Below are positions 15,621 through 22,414 of a stretch of 29,229 nucleotides of DNA, piece by piece (position 1 is the stretch's first letter; every line of letters begins with the position of its first letter). This DNA comes from an uncultured Sutterella sp. GTDB lineage: Bacteria > Pseudomonadota > Gammaproteobacteria > Burkholderiales > Burkholderiaceae_F. The notes under the pieces were generated by a model. That model ran no database searches and was not told where the DNA came from. It worked only from the letters and a program-made list of their open reading frames with translations. The stretch covers positions 1 through 29,229 of the forward strand of contig CAJLGW010000011.1 in assembly GCA_905206345.1 (NCBI GenBank), read 5' to 3'. The position numbers were made by a program, and so were the translations under genes.

Positions 15621-16516
15621 GCCGCTTGGGTCATACCCTTTGTAGGCGCTTTCGTTTGACCAATAATGCGATGACGAACGCCAACAGAACTAAACGTTTG
15701 TGTGAAGCGTTTGGCAAGTTGTTCGGCCACATAAACCGAGCGGTGTTGACCGCCTGTGCAGCCGATCGCAATGGTGAGGTATTGACGATTGGTTGCCATG
15801 TAGCTGGGTAGCCACTTATTGATGAAATTGGCAATGTCATCGACCATCTCTACGGCCATGGGCTGATTATTCATAAATTCGATAATCGGATCATCGCGTC
15901 CGGTAAAGGGGCGCAAAGCCGGGTCGTAGTAAGGATTGGGGAGATTGCGAACGTCAAACACCAAATCCGCCGCAATGGGAATCCCGTGTTTGTAACCGAA
16001 AGACTCAAATGTCAGCGTCAAATCGGCTTGAGGAGCATCGGCGAAATTCTTCACCCAAGTTCTCAACGTATTGCTTTGCAAGTTCGTGGTATCAAGAACG
16101 TTGGCAAAAAGCGTAATGGGCTCTAATAACTCACGTTCAGCCGTGATGACTTGATTCAAAGAAATGTTGGGATCATCTTTTAATAAGCGAAGCGTGAGCG
16201 GGTGGCGACGACGTGTTTCAGAGAAACGTTGCACGAGTTCCGGCGTGCTTGCCGTTAAAAAGAGAACTCGAACATCCCAGCCGTTTTCTTTGAGTTCACG
16301 AATGATTTGTTGAGGTTGATCTTTATCAATGACGTGAGAGCGAGCATCAACTGCGAAAGCGACACAGTCTTGCGATTTTCCCAAGTCTTGAGCGACTTGG
16401 ACTAAATAGGGCAGGGGTAAGTTATCAATGCAGTAGTAACCGGAGTCTTCGAGTTGTCGAATCGCCACCGATTTCCCTGAGCCAGAAAGTCCCGTGACAA
16501 TAATCAGTTTTTTCAA
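15617..16516 (-). CDS. rapZ: RNase adapter protein RapZ
   Basis: Nucleotide-binding protein known in enterobacteria for steering RNase E to the small RNA GlmZ and so controlling glucosamine-6-phosphate synthase. In this 299-residue protein the P-loop GLSGSGKS is at residues 9-16, with the family's CIDNLPLPYL and VLFLTAS stretches, and the C-terminal domain holds IGCTGGQHRSVYVAEQL. I chose TTG 16516, since GGAG lies six bases upstream and the protein then begins MKKLIIVTG; an earlier TTG at 16534 adds six residues without such a site. It is the last gene of the kdsD-to-rapZ run. Known for the family; targets here are inferred only. Confidence 0.94.
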   Translation of the reverse strand: MKKLIIVTGLSGSGKSVAIRQLEDSGYYCIDNLPLPYLVQVAQDLGKSQDCVAFAVDARSHVIDKDQPQQIIRELKENGWDVRVLFLTASTPELVQRFSETRRRHPLTLRLLKDDPNISLNQVITAERELLEPITLFANVLDTTNLQSNTLRTWVKNFADAPQADLTLTFESFGYKHGIPIAADLVFDVRNLPNPYYDPALRPFTGRDDPIIEFMNNQPMAVEMVDDIANFINKWLPSYMATNRQYLTIAIGCTGGQHRSVYVAEQLAKRFTQTFSSVGVRHRIIGQTKAPTKGMTQAA

Positions 16517-16542
16517 GATAGTCTCCAATTGCAAAGAATGGA

Positions 16543-17184
16543 TTAATTGCGGTTGATATCCGGATCGGTTTCAACCGCAACGACGGCTGGTGGTTCTTCC
16601 AGTTCGTGATTTTCGAGTAATTCTTCTTGAGCTTGCTCGACTTTTTCCACTTCTTCGTTGAGTTCATCCCATTCTTTGGCCAAAGCATCGTCTTGCGTTT
16701 CAATAATGAGAGCCGAAGGTGGTGTCCAATTCATAACCGCTGCGCAGACTTCAACTGCATTTTCGGCGTTACGGATGGCATCGCATATTTTGCGATTTTC
16801 AAGCATCGCAATGCACTCTCGCAAAAGCGGCAGGTAGGCTTCATCGTCGTCGACATCCGGAACGACTAGAAAGAAGAAAATATCAACGGGTTTTGTATCG
16901 GGCGGAGTCGGGTCAATGTTGATGGGACGCGGCAAAACCACAATCGCAATCAACGGACGTTCAATGCCTTTGAGGCGACAGTGAGGCAGGGCTACGCCTG
17001 CTCCCAATGCGTTATTACCAAGGCGTTCACGAGCAAAAAGCGCCTCAAAAACTTGCGTATGAGGAACCCCGTACATTTGAAAAACCAAACTGGCTTCTTC
17101 AAACACACGTTTTTTGGTTCGGTGATGCATGGAACTCAAAAAGATGACATTTGAGCTCGGCAATAACGGGAAAATTTGATTCAC
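16543..17184 (-). CDS. ptsN: PTS IIA-like nitrogen-regulatory protein PtsN with acidic tail
   Basis: EIIA-Ntr component of the regulatory nitrogen PTS, which is phosphorylated on a conserved histidine by the NPr/EI-Ntr relay and controls other proteins by binding. The active-site His68 sits in GVALPHCRLKG, and the IIA fold continues to about residue 155. At 213 residues it is longer than the usual 150-160. The extra C-terminal 55 or so residues are rich in Glu and Asp and look like a coiled, acidic tail. The GTG start has AGGA 8 bases upstream inside the end of lptB. hprK, usually between ptsN and rapZ in betaproteobacteria, is missing. Confidence 0.92.
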   Translation of the reverse strand: MNQIFPLLPSSNVIFLSSMHHRTKKRVFEEASLVFQMYGVPHTQVFEALFARERLGNNALGAGVALPHCRLKGIERPLIAIVVLPRPINIDPTPPDTKPVDIFFFLVVPDVDDDEAYLPLLRECIAMLENRKICDAIRNAENAVEVCAAVMNWTPPSALIIETQDDALAKEWDELNEEVEKVEQAQEELLENHELEEPPAVVAVETDPDINRN

Positions 17185-17187
17185 AAC

Positions 17188-18039
17188 TTACATCCTGAAG
17201 GCTTCGCCCAAGTAAACTCGGCGAACATCTTCATTTTGAACAATATCATTGGGGTGGCCACTAGCCAATACACCGCCATCGCTGATAATGTAGGCATGGT
17301 CGCAAATCCCCAACGTTTCACGGACATTATGGTCCGTAATCAACACACCGATGCCTCGGTCTTTGAGGAATCGAATAATGCGTTGAATTTCAATCACAGC
17401 AATCGGGTCAACACCGGCAAAGGGTTCATCGAGCAAGATGAATTTCGGTTCTGCCGCTAATGCGCGTGCAATTTCCGTACGACGGCGTTCACCACCAGAT
17501 AAGCTCGAAGCGTTGTTGGTGCGTAAACGCGTAATTTGAAGTTCATCGAGCAGGCTATCGAGTTTTTCTTCGATAACAGCCGGCGTGTAGGGCTTACCGT
17601 TTTCATCTCGTTGCAATTCCAAAATCGCTTTCACGTTTTCTTCAACCGTCATGCGACGGAAAACGGAAGCTTCTTGCGGAAGGTAAGATACGCCCAAACG
17701 GGAACGAAGATAAATCGGCAAGTGAGCAATCGATTGACCATTTAATTCAATGGTGCCACCATCGGCAACAACCAACCCTACCACCATGTTAAACGTGGTG
17801 GTTTTACCCGCGCCGTTGGGGCCCAAAAGGCCAACCACTTCGCCACTGCGAACCGCTAACGAGACGTCTTTAACAACCCAGCGCTTGCCGTAACGCTTCT
17901 TAAGTCCATTGGCTTTAAGCGTATAAACGGGTTCTGGTTCGGCTTCGGGCTCAGAGGCAACAGGTGTTGTTGGCGTCTCTTTACCCGTTAAAGCTTCTTC
18001 GGGTTGGACGTTCTGTTTTTCTTCAATGATGTCAGACAC
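17188..18039 (-). CDS. lptB: LPS export ABC transporter ATP-binding protein LptB
   Basis: ATPase of the LptB2FG complex that extracts LPS from the inner membrane. Walker A GPNGAGKTT is at 73-81, the Q-loop is in YLPQEAS, the signature is LSGGERRR, Walker B is FILLDEPFAGVDP, and the switch His is in ITDHNVRE. The C-terminal VYLGEAFRM is characteristic of LptB. At 283 residues it is about 40 longer than E. coli LptB because of an N-terminal acidic, Pro/Thr/Glu-rich extension (residues 1-38). An internal start without the extension was not evident. It lies 17 bases after lptA and 3 bases before ptsN. Confidence 0.97.
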   Translation of the reverse strand: MSDIIEEKQNVQPEEALTGKETPTTPVASEPEAEPEPVYTLKANGLKKRYGKRWVVKDVSLAVRSGEVVGLLGPNGAGKTTTFNMVVGLVVADGGTIELNGQSIAHLPIYLRSRLGVSYLPQEASVFRRMTVEENVKAILELQRDENGKPYTPAVIEEKLDSLLDELQITRLRTNNASSLSGGERRRTEIARALAAEPKFILLDEPFAGVDPIAVIEIQRIIRFLKDRGIGVLITDHNVRETLGICDHAYIISDGGVLASGHPNDIVQNEDVRRVYLGEAFRM

Positions 18040-18056
18040 AGTGAATTCCTTTTGAG

Positions 18057-18641
18057 CTAGGGCTGCGAGAGACCCGTGGCAGAATTAAGTCGCGTGGGAC
18101 GAGTCGTACTCGATTGAGAGGATTGGGCTCGCGCACGCGGTGCGATAACCGTGGAGGCTCGACCTTGTTTATTACCTTGGATAATTGTACGTGAACGCAC
18201 CGTATCGTAGGTGATCTTGGAGCCGTTGGCGCGATCTTTCATTACACCATTTTCTAGGCGTTGAACCTCGGCATTGCCAATCAAAGTCACCAGACCCGTG
18301 CGCTCTTCATAGACAATCGTTTGCGCTTTTGCGTGAATCCATTCTTCGACATTTTTGACTTTTGGGTCACGCTTTTGTCGGAAGGTTGCCAAATTGCCGG
18401 TCAAAGTGCCAATGCGATAGCCTTGTGCATTTTCTTTCATTTCAAGTCGGTTGCCTGCCATGTGCAAGGTGCCTTGGTCAACCGTTACAGAACCGGAATA
18501 AACCGCCGTTTGGCGCAATTCGTCTCCCAAGAATGTATCGGATTCAACAACGATGGGCTTATTACGATCGGCAGCTTCAGCCCAAGCGCCAGAGCTACTG
18601 AGAGCAATCAAAGCGGTTGCGATGAGGGTCAAAGTTTTCAT
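18057..18641 (-). CDS. lptA: LPS transport periplasmic protein LptA
   Basis: Periplasmic bridge protein that carries LPS between LptC and LptD. The 194-residue precursor has a cleavable signal peptide (likely cut after AWA, residue 21) and an OstA-type beta-jellyroll (about 28-150) with VESDTFLGDELRQTAVYSGSV, VTVDQGTLHMAGNRLEM and AKAQTIVYEERTG. A positively charged, Ser/Thr/Arg-rich tail follows. Gene order kdsC-lptC-lptA-lptB is the standard arrangement. Confidence 0.94.
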   Translation of the reverse strand: MKTLTLIATALIALSSSGAWAEAADRNKPIVVESDTFLGDELRQTAVYSGSVTVDQGTLHMAGNRLEMKENAQGYRIGTLTGNLATFRQKRDPKVKNVEEWIHAKAQTIVYEERTGLVTLIGNAEVQRLENGVMKDRANGSKITYDTVRSRTIIQGNKQGRASTVIAPRARAQSSQSSTTRPTRLNSATGLSQP

Positions 18642-18650
18642 TCGGTTTCC

Positions 18651-19247
18651 TTATTTGGAATGTGGCAACAGATCAACATTGCCAGCTTTGGGTAAGGAAA
18701 TGGTTTTGACACGAGACTTCAATTCGATATTTCGTTCCATGTTATCAAGTGCCATGCCCACAGCCGTTGCCGTATTCTCACCGTTGGTGATATGGACAAA
18801 ATCATTCGTTTCAAAATGATTGGTATCCGTTTCAACGGTCAATGATTGTGTTTGTAAACGCGTAATGTCGCTATTGTCGCTGGCAGCTCGAGTGATTTCG
18901 ACATTACCTTGGAAATGCACCGTTGCCCCGCCGTCATCGGATTGACCATGGTCGGCCTTGGCATGCGTTACCGGTTCATTGGGCGAAACGGATGTGTATT
19001 CGGGCTTTTCCATCGTGACACGATCATTGGAAAAGTGTTGGAAATCTTGCGCCTTGACTTTGGTTTTAGCGATCCCATTGTTATCAAAAGACACAACCGT
19101 AGCGCCCGTGGCAATAAAGTCAGGGGAATCTTCACTCGGAAGATACTTGAGATTGCCGTACGTTGATTTCATCGCATACCAATAGCTTGCTGCAATTAAA
19201 ATCAGCAATAAAAAGATAGCGATGATGGCGGTAATTCTTTCACGCAT
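18651..19247 (-). CDS. lptC: LPS export protein LptC
   Basis: Inner-membrane-anchored LPS transport protein that passes LPS from LptB2FG to LptA. A single N-terminal transmembrane helix (about residues 7-26, RITAIIAIFLLLILIAASYWY) precedes a periplasmic beta-jellyroll with FIATGATVVSFDNNG, HFQGNVEI and VETDTNHFETND motifs. Length is 198 residues, near the usual 190. No clear ribosome binding site precedes the ATG; it may be coupled to kdsC, which ends 12 bases before it. Confidence 0.93.
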   Translation of the reverse strand: MRERITAIIAIFLLLILIAASYWYAMKSTYGNLKYLPSEDSPDFIATGATVVSFDNNGIAKTKVKAQDFQHFSNDRVTMEKPEYTSVSPNEPVTHAKADHGQSDDGGATVHFQGNVEITRAASDNSDITRLQTQSLTVETDTNHFETNDFVHITNGENTATAVGMALDNMERNIELKSRVKTISLPKAGNVDLLPHSK

Positions 19248-19259
19248 AATTTTTTAATA

Positions 19260-19811
19260 TTAATAGCGGTGTTTTGCCGTCGGATCTGGGTTAAGGAACA
19301 TTTGATCCAAGGTCTTTTCCCATTTTCCCTGGGATTTTAAAATAAACTCGGCCAATTCACGAACGGCGCCGTTGCCACCTTCAAAACGACTTTGGAAGGT
19401 GCAGAGTTTAACAATCTCGTCATTGGCGTCACTTGGACAAGCTCGTAGTCCAACCTTTTGAATAACGGCATAGTCAGGCAAATCATCACCAATGTAAGCC
19501 ATATTCTGCGGATCAACGCCGGTCTTTTCCGATAAAACCTTTAAGCCTGCAACCTTGTCGCGTTGACCTTGCAAAACGTTCGTGATGCCAAGCTCTTGCG
19601 TGCGCTTTTCTAAAATTTTGGAACTGCGAGCGGTCAAAATCGCTACATCAATTTGGTTGGCTAAAAGCATTTTGATGCCTAAGCCGTCTTTGACGTTAAA
19701 GGCTTTAAACAGTTCCCCATCGTTACCGATGTAAATCTTTCCGTCCGTTAAAACGCCATCAACGTCACAAATCAAAAGCTTGACATTGGCGGCGACTTCC
19801 TGATTGGTCAT
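19260..19811 (-). CDS. kdsC: 3-deoxy-D-manno-octulosonate 8-phosphate phosphatase KdsC
   Basis: HAD-family phosphatase of subclass C0 that removes phosphate from Kdo-8-phosphate. The nucleophile motif DVDGVLTDG has Asp16 and Asp18, motif II is LTARSS, and motif III is the GDDLPD region. Of two ATGs six bases apart I chose the second (19811): a GAGG eight bases upstream fits it, whereas it would sit only two bases before the first. Thirteen bases separate it from kdsD. Together with KdsD it supplies Kdo for the lipid A core exported by the Lpt genes in this operon. Confidence 0.95.
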   Translation of the reverse strand: MTNQEVAANVKLLICDVDGVLTDGKIYIGNDGELFKAFNVKDGLGIKMLLANQIDVAILTARSSKILEKRTQELGITNVLQGQRDKVAGLKVLSEKTGVDPQNMAYIGDDLPDYAVIQKVGLRACPSDANDEIVKLCTFQSRFEGGNGAVRELAEFILKSQGKWEKTLDQMFLNPDPTAKHRY

Positions 19812-19824
19812 GGCCATTACCTCA

Positions 19825-20811
19825 TTAGAGAACTTTTGCAGTCATCAAATCTTGAATGTGCAAGGCACCAATCAAGCAACCGGCTTCGTCAACCACCAAA
19901 AGTTGGTTACACAACGCCTGATTAAGAATGTGAGCAGCTTGCGTGGCCAAGGCCGTTTGGGTAATGACACGAGGCGACTTGGTCATCACGTCATCAATTT
20001 TCACTTCGCGAATGTCACCCACGCGTTCAATTAAGCGACGCAAATCACCTTCAGTGAAGATGCCAACTACGCGATTGTCTTGGTCGACAACGGAGGTCAT
20101 GCCGATACGCTTGCGGGTAATTTCACGAACTGCATCCAAAACCGTGACACCCACCGTGACCTTCGGAATCGCCTCGCCCGTGCGCATAATATCGCCCACA
20201 TGAATCAATAAGCGGCGACCCAAAGCACCACCGGGGTGAGAGCGGGCAAAGTCTTCGGGCTTAAAGCCCTTAGCGTCCAAACAAGCAACGGCTAAAGCAT
20301 CACCCATGGCCAAAGTGGCCGTGGTACTGGTGGTCGGAGCCAAACCAAGGGGGCAAGCCTCCTGACGAACACCAATATCCAAATGAACATCGGCGTGTTG
20401 AGCCAATGCGCTCTCTGGGGCACTTGTCATCGCAATCAAGGGCGTGCCTTCACGCTTGAGCACCGGAACAATGGTGAGCAATTCGCTCGTCGTGCCGGAA
20501 TTGGAAATGGCCAGCACAACGTCCTCTTTGGTAATCATCCCCAAGTCGCCGTGAGCGGCTTCAGCAGCATGAACGAAAAAGGCAGGTGTGCCGGTCGAGG
20601 CAAGCGTTGCAGCAATCTTGCGACCGATGTGGCCACTCTTGCCGACACCGGAAACAACGACGCGACCTTTGCAGTCCAATAAGATTTTGACGGCTTGAAG
20701 GAATTCTTCTCCTAAACGAGAAGACATGTCCAATAAGGACTGAGCTTCTTGCGTTAAAACCGTTTGAGCTAATTTCAGCGTCGACTCGTTTGTACTTGCA
20801 TGAGCAATCAT
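19825..20811 (-). CDS. kdsD: D-arabinose-5-phosphate isomerase KdsD
   Basis: Converts ribulose 5-phosphate to arabinose 5-phosphate, the first Kdo precursor. From ATG 20811 the protein has 328 residues, the same as E. coli KdsD. The SIS domain (about 40-190) has VSGVGKSGHIGRK, HAAEAAHGDLGMI and ISNSGTTSE; two CBS domains follow (about 205-328) with VTVLDAVREI and VVGIFTEGDLRRL. AAGGA lies six bases before the start. The frame is open 18 codons farther up without a site. It is the first gene of the kdsD-to-rapZ operon, with a promoter candidate at 20840-20868. Confidence 0.95.
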   Translation of the reverse strand: MIAHASTNESTLKLAQTVLTQEAQSLLDMSSRLGEEFLQAVKILLDCKGRVVVSGVGKSGHIGRKIAATLASTGTPAFFVHAAEAAHGDLGMITKEDVVLAISNSGTTSELLTIVPVLKREGTPLIAMTSAPESALAQHADVHLDIGVRQEACPLGLAPTTSTTATLAMGDALAVACLDAKGFKPEDFARSHPGGALGRRLLIHVGDIMRTGEAIPKVTVGVTVLDAVREITRKRIGMTSVVDQDNRVVGIFTEGDLRRLIERVGDIREVKIDDVMTKSPRVITQTALATQAAHILNQALCNQLLVVDEAGCLIGALHIQDLMTAKVL

Positions 20812-20839
20812 TTCAAATCCTTTTAACCTTAGCCAATTA

Positions 20840-20868
20840 ATCATACCATCCCTATATAACGGCATTAA
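20840..20868 (-). promoter_or_regulatory. Candidate promoter for the kdsD-lpt-ptsN-rapZ operon
   Basis: On the minus strand TTAATG and TATGAT are separated by 17 bases, giving a leader of about 22 bases. It lies in the only sizable gap (about 95 bases) in the run from patZ to rapZ. No terminator was found after the upstream ATPase gene, so read-through is possible. Confidence 0.42.
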
Positions 20869-20905
20869 CGGGCTAAGTGTTTCAAATCGTTCAAGAATTC
20901 ACAAA

Positions 20906-21637
20906 TTAGTGGTTCAAAATTTTCGATAAGAATTGAACCGCACGATCCGATTTCGGTTGGGTAAAGAATTCTTGCGTGGGTGCATCTTCGAGAATTTGAC
21001 CGTTTTCCATAAAAAGAACGCGATCGGCGACTCGGCGAGCAAAGCCCATTTCGTGTGTCACGACCATCATGGTCATGCCTTCTTGGGCCAACTCCACCAT
21101 AACGTCGAGCACTTCGTTAATCATTTCCGGGTCAAGTGCAGAGGTCGGTTCGTCAAAGAGCATGCACACCGGATCCATGGCCAAAGCACGAGCAATGGCC
21201 ACGCGCTGTTGTTGACCGCCAGAGAGTTGACCGGGGAATTTATTCGCATGATCTTCTAAGTGCACTCGGGCCAGTAATTCCAAGCCGCGTTTGACTGCTT
21301 CTTCTCGAGTGCGTCCTAAAACCTTCATTTGTGCCAAGGCCAAATTGTCAGTGATCGACAAGTGAGGGAAAAGCTCAAAGTGTTGGAACACCATGCCAAT
21401 GTGTTGACGCAATTTGGGTAAATCGGTTTTGGGATCGCCCACATTGATGCCATTGACAATGATTTCTCCTTCTTGAAAAGGTTCCAAGGCGTTAACACAT
21501 TTAATCAATGTCGATTTGCCGGAACCCGAAGGGCCACACACCACAACGACTTCACCTTTGTCGACCGTGGCCGAACAATTTTTTAAGACTTGAAACGACT
21601 CAGAGTACCACTTGCTGATATTGCGAATTTCAATCAT
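20906..21637 (-). CDS. Polar amino-acid ABC transporter ATP-binding protein (GlnQ/GltL type), orphan
   Basis: A 243-residue ATPase of the polar amino-acid importer family. Walker A GPSGSGKST is near residues 34-42, Q-loop VFQHFELFPHL, signature LSGGQQQRVAIARALAM, Walker B CMLFDEPTSALDPE and switch VTHEMGFARRVADR. ATG 21637 has AAGGA eight bases upstream. Closest resemblance is to GlnQ, GltL or ArtP. An oddity is that no permease or binding protein is nearby; its neighbours are a crotonase-family gene and kdsD. It probably works with subunits encoded elsewhere. The substrate cannot be assigned. Confidence 0.93.
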   Translation of the reverse strand: MIEIRNISKWYSESFQVLKNCSATVDKGEVVVVCGPSGSGKSTLIKCVNALEPFQEGEIIVNGINVGDPKTDLPKLRQHIGMVFQHFELFPHLSITDNLALAQMKVLGRTREEAVKRGLELLARVHLEDHANKFPGQLSGGQQQRVAIARALAMDPVCMLFDEPTSALDPEMINEVLDVMVELAQEGMTMMVVTHEMGFARRVADRVLFMENGQILEDAPTQEFFTQPKSDRAVQFLSKILNH

Positions 21638-21648
21638 TGAGAATTTCC

Positions 21649-22410
21649 TTAACAACGACTAAAGTCGGGCTTACGACCTTCTTGGAAGGCAGCAATCGCT
21701 TCCTTCGTTTCATTGGCTTGAAGGCGCAAGAGCGTTTGTTCTTTTTCCATTGTGAGCGTAGAGCGAATTTGTTGGGCTAAGTGACGACGCAAGAGTTTCT
21801 TGGTTGCACGAAGACTACCCAAGGGCATTTGCGTTAAGCGAGCTGCGCGGTTAAGCGTTTCTTGGACGACTTCGCCGGGCTTGCAAATGCCGGTAATCAA
21901 ACCCATTTCACTGGCTTCAATGGCAGAAATCGGTTCACTTAATAAAAGTTTTTCAGCGGCCTTTTGATAACCGGCTTTACTCATAGCAATTTGAGAAAGA
22001 CCGTATTCAGGCGTTAAGCCTAAAGCCGTAAACGGCATGGAGAAAAGCGTCTTTTCAGAGCAGTAAGCCATGTCGCAATAAGAGAGAATCGCCACGCCCA
22101 AACCTAAGCAAGGCCCTTCAACGGCGGCCAAAATGGGTTTATCAAAGGCGATTAGCGCTTCAATCAAGGCGTCATAAGCGCTTTCGGTGACATCGGTTCG
22201 CTCAAGCGTTTCCTTGAGGTCGGCTCCAGCGCAGAAAATGGCGTCTTGGCCTCGAATGACCACACAGTGAACATCATCGTCTTTTTGGGCTTGAACCAAA
22301 ATTTCAACAAACGTTGCACAGCTTTTGGCATCAAGAGCGTTGCGATTGGCTAAACGCGCAATTTCAATTTGGCAAATCCCTTGATCTATAGAAACATTAA
22401 GGTCGGACAT
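21649..22410 (-). CDS. Enoyl-CoA hydratase/isomerase family protein
   Basis: A 253-residue crotonase-fold enzyme. The oxyanion-hole segments are FCAGADL (about 59-65) and EGPCLGLGVAILSYCDM (about 97-113). The region MPFTALGLTPEYGLSQ resembles delta3,delta2-enoyl-CoA isomerases (a single Glu after Pro) more than classical hydratases with two Glu, so an isomerase activity is possible. It lies four bases after patZ, so the two are probably cotranscribed; no clear Shine-Dalgarno is present. No other beta-oxidation gene is in the window, so the substrate is unknown. Confidence 0.88.
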   Translation of the reverse strand: MSDLNVSIDQGICQIEIARLANRNALDAKSCATFVEILVQAQKDDDVHCVVIRGQDAIFCAGADLKETLERTDVTESAYDALIEALIAFDKPILAAVEGPCLGLGVAILSYCDMAYCSEKTLFSMPFTALGLTPEYGLSQIAMSKAGYQKAAEKLLLSEPISAIEASEMGLITGICKPGEVVQETLNRAARLTQMPLGSLRATKKLLRRHLAQQIRSTLTMEKEQTLLRLQANETKEAIAAFQEGRKPDFSRC

Positions 22411-22414
22411 AGTT

